Source of the DNA: Allopusillimonas soli
Lineage (GTDB): Bacteria > Pseudomonadota > Gammaproteobacteria > Burkholderiales > Burkholderiaceae_B
DNA: 64,000 nt
NCBI RefSeq assembly: GCF_004153445.1
Contig: NZ_SDQC01000004.1
Span: forward strand, 62,001-126,000
Reading direction: 5' to 3'
Shown: positions 24,148-33,018 of the stretch, one piece after another
Layout: each line of letters begins with the position of its first letter
How positions within the stretch are numbered: the first letter of the stretch is position 1
The notes under the pieces: generated by a model
Database searches by the model: none
What the model saw: the letters and a program-made list of their open reading frames with translations, nothing else
What the model was told of the DNA's origin: nothing
Program-made: the position numbers and the translations under genes

Positions 24148-25875
24148 CTAGAAGATATCGGGCTCGCCAGCCGGCTGGCCAAAACCGGTTTGTAGAAAGT
24201 CGAAGTCGCAGCCGCTGTCCGCCTGCTGGATATGCCGGGTGAACATCCAGCCATAGCCGCGTTCATAGCGGGGTGGAAGTGGCGCATGGGCGGCCTTGCG
24301 TCGTGCCAGCTCCTCGGGCGATACCTCGAGATGAATGCGGCGGGCCGGCACGTCAATGGAAATCTCATCGCCCGTCTGGACCAGGGCCAGCGGGCCGCCA
24401 ATGAAGGATTCGGGTGCCACATGAAGAATACAGGCGCCATAGCTGGTGCCGCTCATGCGCGCGTCCGAGATGCGAACCATGTCACGCACGCCCTGCTCCA
24501 CCAGCTTCTGCGGAATGGGGATCATGCCCCATTCAGGCATGCCTGGCCCGCCTTGCGGGCCCACATTGCGCAGTACGAGCACATGATCTGCCGACACGTC
24601 CAGATCGGCGCGGTTGATCCTCGCCTTCATGTCTGGATAACTGTCGAACACCAACGCCTTGCCCGTGTGCTGCAACAGGCGCTGATCAGCTGCCGCGGGC
24701 TTGATGACGCAGCCGTCGGGAGCGATATTGCCGCGCAATACCGCCAGCGACCCTTCCGTGTAGATGGCATTGTCAAGGCTGCGGATAACGTCGTCGTTGT
24801 AGACTCTGGCACCTTCCAGGTTCTCTCCTACCGTCTTGCCGCTCACGGTCATCAAGCCCAAGTCGAGATGCGGCTTGAGCCGCGCCATCAGGGCGCGCAG
24901 GCCGCCGGCATAATAGAAGTCCTCCATCAGATAGGTATCGCCGCTGGGCCGAATATTCGCAATGACAGGGATATTGCGGCTGGCCGCGTCGAAGTCTTCC
25001 AGGCCGATGTTGCAGCCGGCGCGCCGCGCCATCGCAACCAGGTGGATGATCGCATTGGTCGAGCAGCCCATGGCCATGGCCACGTGTATCGCGTTGATGT
25101 AGGCGGCGCGCACCTGGATCTTGTCCGGCGTCAGGTCTTCCAGCACCATCTGGACGATGCGCCGGCCCGACTCGGCGCACATGCGGATATGGTTCGCATC
25201 GGCCGCCGGAATGGAGGATGCGCCGGGCAGCGACATGCCGATGGCTTCGGCAATGGCCGTCATGGTGCTGGCCGTTCCCATGGTCATGCAGTGCCCATGA
25301 GAGCGCGCTATGCCGCCTTCAATGCCCAGCCACTGCACGGGCGTGATGTTGCCGGCGCGGCGTTCGTCCCAGTACTTCCAGGCATCCGAGCCCGATCCCA
25401 GAGTTTTGCCTTCCCAGTTGCCGCGCAGCATGGGGCCGGCGGGCACATAGATGGCGGGCACGCCTGCGCTGGTGGCACCCATGAGCAAGGCCGGCGTGGT
25501 CTTGTCGCATCCGCCCATCAACACCGCGCCGTCGATGGGATGGCAGCGGATGAGCTCTTCCGTTTCCATGGCAAGCAGATTGCGGTACAACATGGTGGAA
25601 GGCTTGACGTATTGTTCGGCCAGCGACTGCGCGGGCAGCTCGACGGGAAAGCCACCCGCTTGCAGAACGCCGCGCTTGACATCCTCGACCCGCTGCTTGA
25701 AGTGCGCGTGACAGGGGTTGATGTCCGACCAGGTGTTAATGATGCCGATCACGGGCTTGCCAGCCCAGTCTTCGGGGCTGTAGCCCATCTGCATGATGCG
25801 GGAGCGGTGCCCAAACCCGCGCAGGTCGTCCGGCGCGAACCAGCGCGCACTGCGCAGTGTTTCAGGTTTCTTCAT
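24148..25875 (-). CDS. IlvD/Edd family dehydratase (sugar-acid dehydratase-like)
   Basis: A 575-residue Fe-S dehydratase. The three cluster cysteines of the family can be assigned: C55 (I-N-P-C-H-A-H), C123 (G-G-C-D-K-T-T-P-A) and C196 (H-G-H-C-M-T-M-G-T-A-S-T). Length and the K-T-T-P-A form resemble L-arabonate and other aldonate dehydratases more than biosynthetic IlvD. It would convert an aldonate or dihydroxy acid to the 2-keto-3-deoxy acid. No sugar transporter or dehydrogenase is next to it, so the substrate is uncertain. A biosynthetic role is possible but less likely. Confidence 0.85.
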   Translation of the reverse strand: MKKPETLRSARWFAPDDLRGFGHRSRIMQMGYSPEDWAGKPVIGIINTWSDINPCHAHFKQRVEDVKRGVLQAGGFPVELPAQSLAEQYVKPSTMLYRNLLAMETEELIRCHPIDGAVLMGGCDKTTPALLMGATSAGVPAIYVPAGPMLRGNWEGKTLGSGSDAWKYWDERRAGNITPVQWLGIEGGIARSHGHCMTMGTASTMTAIAEAIGMSLPGASSIPAADANHIRMCAESGRRIVQMVLEDLTPDKIQVRAAYINAIHVAMAMGCSTNAIIHLVAMARRAGCNIGLEDFDAASRNIPVIANIRPSGDTYLMEDFYYAGGLRALMARLKPHLDLGLMTVSGKTVGENLEGARVYNDDVIRSLDNAIYTEGSLAVLRGNIAPDGCVIKPAAADQRLLQHTGKALVFDSYPDMKARINRADLDVSADHVLVLRNVGPQGGPGMPEWGMIPIPQKLVEQGVRDMVRISDARMSGTSYGACILHVAPESFIGGPLALVQTGDEISIDVPARRIHLEVSPEELARRKAAHAPLPPRYERGYGWMFTRHIQQADSGCDFDFLQTGFGQPAGEPDIF

Positions 25876-25976
25876 GACATATTCCTGAGATTATGATGTG
25901 TGCCACTGCGGATGGCGCCGTTGCTTTTCGCCGACGCAGCCGGCGCAATGCCGGCCGCGGTCGCGGGACTGTGTTG

Positions 25977-28139
25977 TCAGGCGCCGGCCTTGACCTTCTG
26001 GCGCCAGGCATGCAGGAGCGGCTCGGTGTAGCCGTTCGGCTGTTCAAGCCCCTTGAATACCAGGTCGCAGGCGGCCTGGAAGGCCGCTGATTTCTCGAAA
26101 TTGCCTGCCATCGGACGATAGTTCGGGTCGCCAGCGTTCTGTTTGTCGACCACTGCGGCCATGCGCTGCATGGTTTCCTGCACCTGTTCGCGGCTGACGA
26201 TGCCATGGCGCAGCCAATTGGCCATGTGCTGGCTGGAGATGCGCAGGGTGGCGCGATCTTCCATCAGGCCGACGTCATGGATGTCAGGCACCTTGGAGCA
26301 GCCAATACCTTGGTCGACCCAGCGCACGACGTAGCCCAGTATGCCCTGAGCGTTGTTGTCCAACTCCTGCTGCTTTTCCTCGTCGGACCAGTTGGTGTCG
26401 GCTGCGACAGGCACCGTCAAGATGCCGTCCAGAAGGTCTTCGTGCCTGCCTTCCATGCTGCGCTGGACTTCCTGGACATCGACTTGATGATAATGCAGGG
26501 CGTGCAGCGTGGCGGCGGTGGGCGACGGCACCCATGCCGTATTGCCGCCAGCCTTGAGGTGCCCGATCTTCTGGGCCAGCATGTCGGCCATCAGATCGGG
26601 CATGGCCCACATTCCCTTGCCGATCTGGGCTTGGCCGCGCAGGCCGCATTCCAGGCCGGTCTGTACGTTGTTCCGCTCATAGGCGTCTATCCACACGCTG
26701 CGCTTCATATCGCCCTTGCGCACCATGGCGCCGGCCTCCATGGAGGTGTGGATTTCATCGCCGGTGCGGTCGAGAAAGCCCGTATTGATGAATGCCACCC
26801 GCTCGCGGGCCGCGTCGATGCAACCTTTCAGGTTCACGCTGGTGCGGCGCTCTTCGTCCATAATGCCCATCTTGATGGTATTGGGCGCGAGGCCAAGCAA
26901 CTGTTCGGTGCGAGCAAAGAGTTCGTTGGCGAAAGCGACCTCGTCGGGTCCGTGCATCTTGGGTTTGACGATATAGATGGAGCCCGCCCGCGAATTGCCC
27001 TTGTGTTTCAGATCGTGCATGGCAATAAGGGACGTGAAGACAGCATCCAGGATGCCTTCGGGCACTTCGTTGCCCTGCTCGTCAAGCACGGCGGGATTGG
27101 TCATGAGGTGTCCGACGTTGCGGATGAACATCAGCGAACGGCCATGCAGGGTATGCGTCTGGCCATCGACCCCTGTATAGCTGCGGTCTGGGTTGAGCTT
27201 GCGTGTGAAGGTTTTGCCGCCCTTGGACACGTCCTCGGACAGATTGCCCTGCATCAGGCCCAGCCAGTTTCGGTAGGCCAGCACCTTGTCCTGGGCATCG
27301 ACCGCGGCGATGGAATCCTCGCAGTCCATGATGGTGGTGATGGCCGACTCCAGGACAACATCCTTGACGCCAGCCTTATCCTGAGCGCCAATCGCGTGCG
27401 ATTTGTCGATCTGGACTTCGAAGTGAAGCCCGTGATGGCGGAACACTAGCGCCTCGGGCGCGCTCGCATCGCCGCGCCAGCCCAGGAACAGGCCTGGATC
27501 AGCGAGCGCGGTGGCGCTGCCGTCGCCCAAGGTAACGCGCAAGGCATTCTCGTGGACCGAGTAGGCACTGGCGTCGGCGTGGGAACCCTTGGCCAGCGGA
27601 ATGCTGTCGTCAAGGAACTTGCGCGCGAAGGCTATGACCTTTTCGCCGCGCACCGGGTTGTAGCCGCCGCCGCGGGTGGCGCCGCCGTCTTCGGAAATCG
27701 CATCGGTGCCGTAGAGCGCGTCGTACAAACTGCCCCAGCGGGCATTGGCGGCGTTCAGCGCGTAACGGGCGTTGGTGATGGGGACGACCAGTTGGGGGCC
27801 TGCCTGTGCGGTGACTTCAGTGTCCACGCGCTCGGTCTTGACCGCCACATGGGCGGGAGCGGGCTTGAGGTAGCCTATGCTTTCCAGGAAGGCGCGGTAT
27901 GCGCCCGCATCTTTGATCGGACCGGGATTATTCCGATACCAGGCATCGAGTTCGCCCTGGAGACGGTCGCGCTCGGCCAGCAGGGCTTGGTTGCGCGGCG
28001 CCAGATCATGGACCAGGGCGTCGAATCCCGCCCAGAAGGCCTGCGCATCGACGTTTGTGCCGGGAAGAGCCTGTTTCTCGATAAATTCGTACAGTTCGGT
28101 CGCAACCTGCAGCCGATTGCAAGGCGTTCGCTCGCTCAT
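25977..28139 (-). CDS. glcB: Malate synthase G
   Basis: A 720-residue monomeric malate synthase, the normal G-form length. It condenses glyoxylate with acetyl-CoA to malate. Typical blocks are [36 protein letters not shown] and [12 protein letters not shown]. It lies downstream of the gcl operon and offers a second outlet for glyoxylate made by purine degradation. A 291-nt leader with several hairpins separates it from pyk, so it is probably transcribed on its own. Confidence 0.96.
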   Translation of the reverse strand: MSERTPCNRLQVATELYEFIEKQALPGTNVDAQAFWAGFDALVHDLAPRNQALLAERDRLQGELDAWYRNNPGPIKDAGAYRAFLESIGYLKPAPAHVAVKTERVDTEVTAQAGPQLVVPITNARYALNAANARWGSLYDALYGTDAISEDGGATRGGGYNPVRGEKVIAFARKFLDDSIPLAKGSHADASAYSVHENALRVTLGDGSATALADPGLFLGWRGDASAPEALVFRHHGLHFEVQIDKSHAIGAQDKAGVKDVVLESAITTIMDCEDSIAAVDAQDKVLAYRNWLGLMQGNLSEDVSKGGKTFTRKLNPDRSYTGVDGQTHTLHGRSLMFIRNVGHLMTNPAVLDEQGNEVPEGILDAVFTSLIAMHDLKHKGNSRAGSIYIVKPKMHGPDEVAFANELFARTEQLLGLAPNTIKMGIMDEERRTSVNLKGCIDAARERVAFINTGFLDRTGDEIHTSMEAGAMVRKGDMKRSVWIDAYERNNVQTGLECGLRGQAQIGKGMWAMPDLMADMLAQKIGHLKAGGNTAWVPSPTAATLHALHYHQVDVQEVQRSMEGRHEDLLDGILTVPVAADTNWSDEEKQQELDNNAQGILGYVVRWVDQGIGCSKVPDIHDVGLMEDRATLRISSQHMANWLRHGIVSREQVQETMQRMAAVVDKQNAGDPNYRPMAGNFEKSAAFQAACDLVFKGLEQPNGYTEPLLHAWRQKVKAGA

Positions 28140-28190
28140 GTGGTTTCCTCGTTATATCTGACTGTTTACTGCCTGCATTGTGGCCCGTAT

Positions 28191-28230
28191 CGCGCATGGC
28201 GCAGCCGTTGCATGGGCTGCGCCATGCGCG
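28191..28230 (-). promoter_or_regulatory. Perfect 16-bp-arm palindrome in the glcB leader
   Basis: The arm at 28191-28206 (CGCGCATGGCGCAGCC) is exactly complementary to 28215-28230 around an 8-nt loop. It lies 52-91 nt upstream of the glcB ATG. There is no T-run on either side, so it is not a classical intrinsic terminator. It may be a leader hairpin, an operator or a mobile-repeat relic. Confidence 0.75.
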
Positions 28231-28255
28231 TGGATGGCTTGGCGGATGCGGATAT

Positions 28256-28274
28256 GCCAGCCTGGTGGGCTGGC
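28256..28274. other. Second hairpin in the pyk-glcB intergenic region
   Basis: GCCAGCC (28256-28262), loop TGGTG, GGCTGGC (28268-28274): a perfect 7-bp stem between the pyk terminator and the large glcB palindrome. Apart from these stems I see no gene in 28140-28431. Confidence 0.5.
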
Positions 28275-28385
28275 TGCACTCGGGCTTTTGTTGTTTTGGC
28301 GGACGCCGATCAGGGCGCCGTGGCTACAGTCTACTATAAGACCTGGATATTGAGCGGGACCAGGCGGGCCGGTTAACCAACGCAA

Positions 28386-28410
28386 ACGGGGAGCGCATTG
28401 CCCTCCCCGT
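28386..28410 (-). terminator. Intrinsic terminator of the gcl-pyk operon
   Basis: ACGGGGAG and CTCCCCGT form a perfect 8-bp stem with a 9-nt loop, 22 nt after the pyk stop. On the minus strand it is followed by TTGCGTT, a weak T-rich tail. It separates pyk from glcB. Confidence 0.6.
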
Positions 28411-28431
28411 CCGGCTTGATTTTCGCAGTGT

Positions 28432-29934
28432 TCAAACGATGACCGTTTCGTGCGCGCTGGCGGCCTGCCGGGGGGCGGGCGCCGGCAGGCTTGCCAGGCT
28501 GCCCGCATTCACTGCGGCAATGTGCAGAAGATTGGTGCTGCCGCTGCAGCCGAAGGGCAGTCCGGCAACGATGGCGATGTGGTCGCGATCGGCAGCCAGG
28601 CCTTGCCGCAGTGCGGCCGCCGAAGCCTGTTCCATCATTTCGGACGGGCTGTCCAGTTGCGCATCGAAAGCAAGAGGATGCACGCCCCAGGCAAGGGCCA
28701 ACTGGCGCGCGACCAGGGGGCTGGGCGTGAGTGCGAGTATGGGCGCCGTGGGGCGTTCCCGGCTGGCGCGCAAGGCGCTGAAACCCGAGGCGGTGTAAGC
28801 CACTGTCGCGGCCAACTGAAGCAGCGCCGTCACGCGGCGCAACGCGCAGCAGATGGCATCGGGTGTCGTGGCCTGCGCGGCGCTGTGCGTGGCATCCAGG
28901 CCGGCGCGCCAGGCGGGATCCCGTTCCACTTCGCTAATGATGCCAGCCATGATGCGCACCGCCTCGACGGGATATTGTCCCGACGCGGATTCCGCCGACA
29001 GCATGACGGCATCGGCGCCGCTGTAGACGGCGTTGGCTACGTCGGAGGCCTCGGCGCGCGTGGGTACCGGCGCCGCAATCATGGATTCCAGCATTTGAGT
29101 CGCCACGATGACGGGGCGGCCGGCATTGCGGGCGGCACGCACGATGCGCTGCTGCAGCACGGGCACGCTTTGCGGCGGCATTTCGACGCCCAGGTCACCG
29201 CGCGCCACCATGATGCCGTCGGCGCGGTCCACGATGGCATCCAGGTGTTCGATGGCCGCCGGCTTCTCAAGCTTGGCCATGATGCGAACGCCGTGTCCCT
29301 TCACAAGGTCGCGGGCCTCATCGATATCTTCAGGCCGCTGGACGAACGACAGGGCGATCCAGTCCACGCCCAGGGACAGGCCGAATGCCAGGTCGGCCCT
29401 GTCCTTGGCGGTCAGTGGCGAGATGGGCAATACGACGCCCGGCACGTTGACGCCTTTGCGATCAGAAAGCGGTCCGCCCACGACGACTGTCGTTTGGGCG
29501 AAATCGGCGCCGCAGGCATCGATGCGCAGGCGCAGCTTGCCGTCGTCAAGCAGCAGTTCGGTGCCGGCGTGCAGGGCGGAAAAAATTTCTGGATGAGGCA
29601 AGTTGACTCTATGCGAGTCGCCGGCGGCAGGGTCCAGGTCCAGGCGAAATGGCTGACCCGCCTGCAGCAGGATTTTTCCACCCTGTATGCTTCCCACGCG
29701 CAACTTGGGGCCCTGGAGATCCTGGATAACACCGATAGGCTGCCCGCGCTGTTCTTCCAGGACGCGAATGGTGCGCAGGCGTTCGGCGTGATCATCATGG
29801 CTGCCGTGACTGAAGTTCAGGCGAAAGACATTCACGCCTGCATCCAGGAGCGCGGCAATACGTTCGATGGAGGATGTCGCGGGGCCCAGTGTGGCAACGA
29901 TGCGGGCGCGGCGCTGCGCGTTTGGTTGTGTCAT
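28432..29934 (-). CDS. pyk: Pyruvate kinase
   Basis: A 500-residue pyruvate kinase. It shows R-I-V-A-T-L-G-P-A-T-S-S at the N-terminus, the catalytic lysine in I-M-A-K-L-E-K-P, and V-A-R-G-D-L-G-V-E-M-P plus V-I-V-A-T-Q-M-L-E-S-M-I. It makes pyruvate and ATP from phosphoenolpyruvate. ATG 29934 is 8 nt after the glycerate kinase gene, so it is the last gene of the glyoxylate-utilisation operon. There it drains 2-phosphoglycerate (via enolase) to pyruvate, a role like that of TtuE in tartrate operons. Confidence 0.95.
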   Translation of the reverse strand: MTQPNAQRRARIVATLGPATSSIERIAALLDAGVNVFRLNFSHGSHDDHAERLRTIRVLEEQRGQPIGVIQDLQGPKLRVGSIQGGKILLQAGQPFRLDLDPAAGDSHRVNLPHPEIFSALHAGTELLLDDGKLRLRIDACGADFAQTTVVVGGPLSDRKGVNVPGVVLPISPLTAKDRADLAFGLSLGVDWIALSFVQRPEDIDEARDLVKGHGVRIMAKLEKPAAIEHLDAIVDRADGIMVARGDLGVEMPPQSVPVLQQRIVRAARNAGRPVIVATQMLESMIAAPVPTRAEASDVANAVYSGADAVMLSAESASGQYPVEAVRIMAGIISEVERDPAWRAGLDATHSAAQATTPDAICCALRRVTALLQLAATVAYTASGFSALRASRERPTAPILALTPSPLVARQLALAWGVHPLAFDAQLDSPSEMMEQASAAALRQGLAADRDHIAIVAGLPFGCSGSTNLLHIAAVNAGSLASLPAPAPRQAASAHETVIV

Positions 29935-29941
29935 GTCGGTC

Positions 29942-31216
29942 TCAGAGCACCAGGATGGCGCGGAAATCATTCACGTTGGTCAAGGTGGGGCCGGTGATGA
30001 GTGCATCGTCCAGCGCTTCGAAGAAGCCATGGCCGTCATTGTTCTCGAGGCTGTGTCGAGGACGCAGGCCGTACTCCAGGGCGCGAGCGAGGGTGTCGGG
30101 GCCGATGAATGCGCCTGCGCGCTCCTCCTGGCCGTCCACGCCGTCAGTGTCGCCGGCAACCGCGTGAATACCGCTCGCGCCATTCAGCGCCACAGCCAGC
30201 GACAGCAGAAACTCGACATTGCGGCCGCCGCGTCCCTGGCCGCGCACGGTGACTGTGGTCTCGCCGCCCGAGAGCAGCACACAGGGCGGCTTGACGGGTT
30301 GGTGGTGTGCATGGGTTTGCAGCGCGATGCCGGCCATGACCTTGCCCACCTCACGCGCTTCCCCTTCGATACGGTCGCCCAGGACAAGGCTGCGTACACC
30401 CGCCTTCTGGGCGACCGCAGCGGCGGCGGCGAGCGCATGCTGGGCCGTGGCAATGAGATGTGTTTCAACCCCGGACACGCGTCCATCATTGGATTTAATG
30501 GTCTCCCCAGCGCCGCTTTCCAGTAGCTGGCGGGCCGCATCAGGCAGGTCGATGCCATAGCGGCGCACAATATCCAGAGCATCGGCGCAACTGGTATGGT
30601 CGGTCGTGGTCGGGCCCGAAGCGATATCGGCGGCTTGGTCGCCAGGCACGTCGGAGATAAGCAGGTTTAGCACGCGTGCCGGGTGGCATGCAGCCGCCAG
30701 CCGGCCGCCCTTGATGGCGGACAGGTGGCGGCGCACGCAGTTCATTTCCGAGATGTTTGCGCCCGACTTGAGCAGCGCACGATTGATGGCTTGCTTGTCG
30801 TGCAATGCAATGCCTTCCGCAGGCAAGGAAAGCAGTGATGATCCGCCGCCCGAGAAAAGGCCTATGACCAGATCATCGGGGGTAAGATCATGCAGCATCG
30901 CCAGCATGCGCCGGGCCGCCTCCGTGCCCGCGCTGTCGGGCACGGGATGTGCGGCCTCGACAATTTCTATATGGCGGCAGGGCACCGCGTGGCCATAGCG
31001 GGTGACGACCAGCCCTTCCAGCGGCCCCGCCCAGTGGTCCTCGACGACGCGGGCCATGGCGGCCGAAGCCTTCCCCGCGCCGATGACGAGAGTCCGGCCT
31101 CTGGGCTGCGCGGGCAGGAAGGGCGGCAGGCAGCGCGCCGGCTGGGCGGCCTCCACGGCTGCGGCAAACATGCGGGCGAGCAGTTCGCGCGGGATGAAGG
31201 GTGGTGCGGATTTCAT
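29942..31216 (-). CDS. ttuD: Glycerate 2-kinase (MOFRL family; often named TtuD)
   Basis: A 424-residue protein with an N-terminal DUF4147 domain (V-I-G-A-G-K-A-S-A-A-M-A; F-S-G-G-G-S-S-L-L-S-L-P) and a C-terminal MOFRL domain (L-L-S-G-G-E-T-T-V-T-V-R-G and G-G-R-N-V-E-F). These are ATP:glycerate 2-kinases that yield 2-phosphoglycerate, although older annotation calls them hydroxypyruvate reductase. Its place directly after the tartronate semialdehyde reductase gene supports the kinase role. Confidence 0.92.
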   Translation of the reverse strand: MKSAPPFIPRELLARMFAAAVEAAQPARCLPPFLPAQPRGRTLVIGAGKASAAMARVVEDHWAGPLEGLVVTRYGHAVPCRHIEIVEAAHPVPDSAGTEAARRMLAMLHDLTPDDLVIGLFSGGGSSLLSLPAEGIALHDKQAINRALLKSGANISEMNCVRRHLSAIKGGRLAAACHPARVLNLLISDVPGDQAADIASGPTTTDHTSCADALDIVRRYGIDLPDAARQLLESGAGETIKSNDGRVSGVETHLIATAQHALAAAAAVAQKAGVRSLVLGDRIEGEAREVGKVMAGIALQTHAHHQPVKPPCVLLSGGETTVTVRGQGRGGRNVEFLLSLAVALNGASGIHAVAGDTDGVDGQEERAGAFIGPDTLARALEYGLRPRHSLENNDGHGFFEALDDALITGPTLTNVNDFRAILVL

Positions 31217-31236
31217 GGCGGTCGCTATGTCGGGTG

Positions 31237-32127
31237 CTACGCTCGCCCGCCAATCTCATAGTTGGCGGCCTTTTCCAGGGCGCGCACCATGGCGGAGTGG
31301 TCCCATCCCGCACCATCGTGCGCGGCGCAGGCATTGAACAGCTCCTGCGACACGGCCGTGCTGGGCAGCGAGACGCCGATCTGGCGCGCCGTGTTCAGCG
31401 CCAGATTGAGGTCCTTCTGGTGCAGGGCAATCCGGAAACCCGGTTCGAATGTGCGCTTGATCATGCGTTCTCCGTGCACTTCAAGCACGCGCGAATTGGC
31501 GAAACCGCCCAGCAGCGCTTGCCGTACCTTGCCGGCATCTGCGCCGGCCTTCGAGGCCAGCAGCAGCGCTTCGCTCACGGCTGCGATATTCAGTGCGACG
31601 ATAATCTGGTTGGCAACCTTGGTGATCTGGCCATCGCCGTTTGCGCCGACCAGCGTCACGTTCTTTCCCATCAGGTCAAACAGAGGCTTGACCTTGTCGA
31701 AGGCTTCCTGGGGGCCGCCGACCATGATGGTCAACGTCGCAGCCTTGGCGCCGACTTCGCCGCCGGAAACCGGCGCATCCAGGTAGTCGCAGCCCAGTTC
31801 GTTGATGCGCTTGGCGAAATCTTTGGTTGAAACCGGCGAAATAGAACTCATGTCCACCACGATGCTGCCCTTGCGCAAACCGCTGGCCACGCCCTTTTCC
31901 CCAAACAGTGCTTTCTCGACATCGGGGGTGTCGGGCACCATGGTAATGATGATGTCTCCCTTGGCTGCCGCGTCGGCGGCGTTGGCGCATCGGCTGGCGC
32001 CCGCCTCCATCAGGGCCGCGGGCGTGTCGCCAAGCGTGTAGGTATGGAGCGTGTGGCCGCCCCTGATGAGATTCAGTGCCATGGGGGCGCCCATGATGCC
32101 CAGTCCGATGAATGCGATGTCAGCCAT
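31237..32127 (-). CDS. garR: 2-hydroxy-3-oxopropionate (tartronate semialdehyde) reductase
   Basis: A 296-residue beta-hydroxyacid dehydrogenase: NAD-binding G-L-G-I-M-G-A-P-M-A, substrate box D-A-P-V-S-G-G-E-V-G-A-K, and the catalytic lysine in G-D-G-Q-I-T-K-V-A-N-Q. It reduces tartronate semialdehyde, made by Gcl, to glycerate. It is 15 nt downstream of hyi and 20 nt upstream of the kinase gene, the common gcl-hyi-glxR order. GlxR is an equally valid name. Confidence 0.94.
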   Translation of the reverse strand: MADIAFIGLGIMGAPMALNLIRGGHTLHTYTLGDTPAALMEAGASRCANAADAAAKGDIIITMVPDTPDVEKALFGEKGVASGLRKGSIVVDMSSISPVSTKDFAKRINELGCDYLDAPVSGGEVGAKAATLTIMVGGPQEAFDKVKPLFDLMGKNVTLVGANGDGQITKVANQIIVALNIAAVSEALLLASKAGADAGKVRQALLGGFANSRVLEVHGERMIKRTFEPGFRIALHQKDLNLALNTARQIGVSLPSTAVSQELFNACAAHDGAGWDHSAMVRALEKAANYEIGGRA

Positions 32128-32142
32128 GTGATGCTCCTTGAT

Positions 32143-32937
32143 TCAGAGTGCGGGTTCAGTTGTGTGCAATGCCTGGATCCAGCCCAGGCCTTCGGTGGTT
32201 CCGGACAGCGGCTTGTATTCGCAGCCTATCCATCCTTCGTAGCCCAACATGTCGATATGGTCGAACAGCCAGCGATAATTGATCTCGCCCGTCCCCGGCT
32301 CGTTGCGTCCAGGGTTGTCGGCGAGTTGGATGTGCGCGATCCGGCTCAGATTGTTCCGTATAGTGGCGGCCAGTTCTCCTTCCATGCGCTGGGCATGGTA
32401 GATGTCATACTGAATGAACAGGTTGTCCGAGCCCACTTCGTCGATCAAGGCACGCGCCTGGTCTGTGCGGCTGAGATGGAAGCCAGGGATATCGAAGGTA
32501 TTGATGGGCTCTATCAGCAGCCGGATCCCGGTCGCCTTCAATTTTTCCGCTGCGAAACGCAGGTTCTCGACGACGGTGGCACGGACGGCGTCCGCATCGA
32601 TACCTGTCGGTGTCTTGCCGATCAGGCAATTGACCTGGGGGCAGCCCAGCGCGGTGGCGTACTCGATTGCGCGCCCTACACCGTCCTGGAATTCGCCCTT
32701 GCGTTCGGCAAGGCAGGCGATGCCGCGCTCGCCTGCATCCCAATCACCGGCAGGCAGGTTGTGCAGTACCTGCTGCAGGCCGTTTTCATGCAGCTGCGTG
32801 GCCAGCTCGTTTTTATCGTAGGCATAGGGAAACAGATACTCCACGCCAGCAAAGCCGTTGTCGGCGGCAGCCTTGAAGCGATCCATAAAATTCAGCTCGC
32901 CGAAGAGCATGGAAAGATTGGCAGCAAACCTGGGCAT
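32143..32937 (-). CDS. hyi: Hydroxypyruvate isomerase
   Basis: A 264-residue TIM-barrel protein (xylose isomerase-like fold). It opens with P-R-F-A-A-N-L-S-M-L-F and has the metal-site block L-L-I-E-P-I-N-T-F-D-I-P-G-F. It interconverts hydroxypyruvate and tartronate semialdehyde. ATG 32937 was preferred to the upstream codon at 32979 because family members start with M-P-R-F-A-A-N and AAGGAG lies 6-7 nt before it. It is second in the gcl operon. Confidence 0.94.
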   Translation of the reverse strand: MPRFAANLSMLFGELNFMDRFKAAADNGFAGVEYLFPYAYDKNELATQLHENGLQQVLHNLPAGDWDAGERGIACLAERKGEFQDGVGRAIEYATALGCPQVNCLIGKTPTGIDADAVRATVVENLRFAAEKLKATGIRLLIEPINTFDIPGFHLSRTDQARALIDEVGSDNLFIQYDIYHAQRMEGELAATIRNNLSRIAHIQLADNPGRNEPGTGEINYRWLFDHIDMLGYEGWIGCEYKPLSGTTEGLGWIQALHTTEPAL

Positions 32938-32982
32938 AGATAAACTCCTTGTTGCAGTCGATGCTGTGAGCCGGCTCATGCT

Positions 32983-32999
32983 GCGAGCGCCATGCTCGC
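32983..32999 (-). other. Intercistronic hairpin between gcl and hyi
   Basis: GCGAGC (32983-32988), a 5-nt loop and GCTCGC (32994-32999) form a 6-bp GC stem in the 81-nt gcl-hyi gap, next to the palindrome GAGCCGGCTC. It may modulate the gcl to hyi transcript ratio. Confidence 0.35.
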
Positions 33000-33018
33000 G
33001 GCGTGGCCGGCGCTGTAT

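Noticed and set aside
24144-24155. TCTTCTAGAAGA palindrome between argD and the dehydratase gene
   Set aside because: It is a perfect 12-bp palindrome, but it spans the dehydratase stop codon in a convergent intergenic gap without promoters; probably coincidence or a minor stem.
29942-31216. Hydroxypyruvate reductase annotation for the MOFRL protein
   Set aside because: The fold has no dehydrogenase Rossmann motif, and MOFRL proteins are glycerate 2-kinases.
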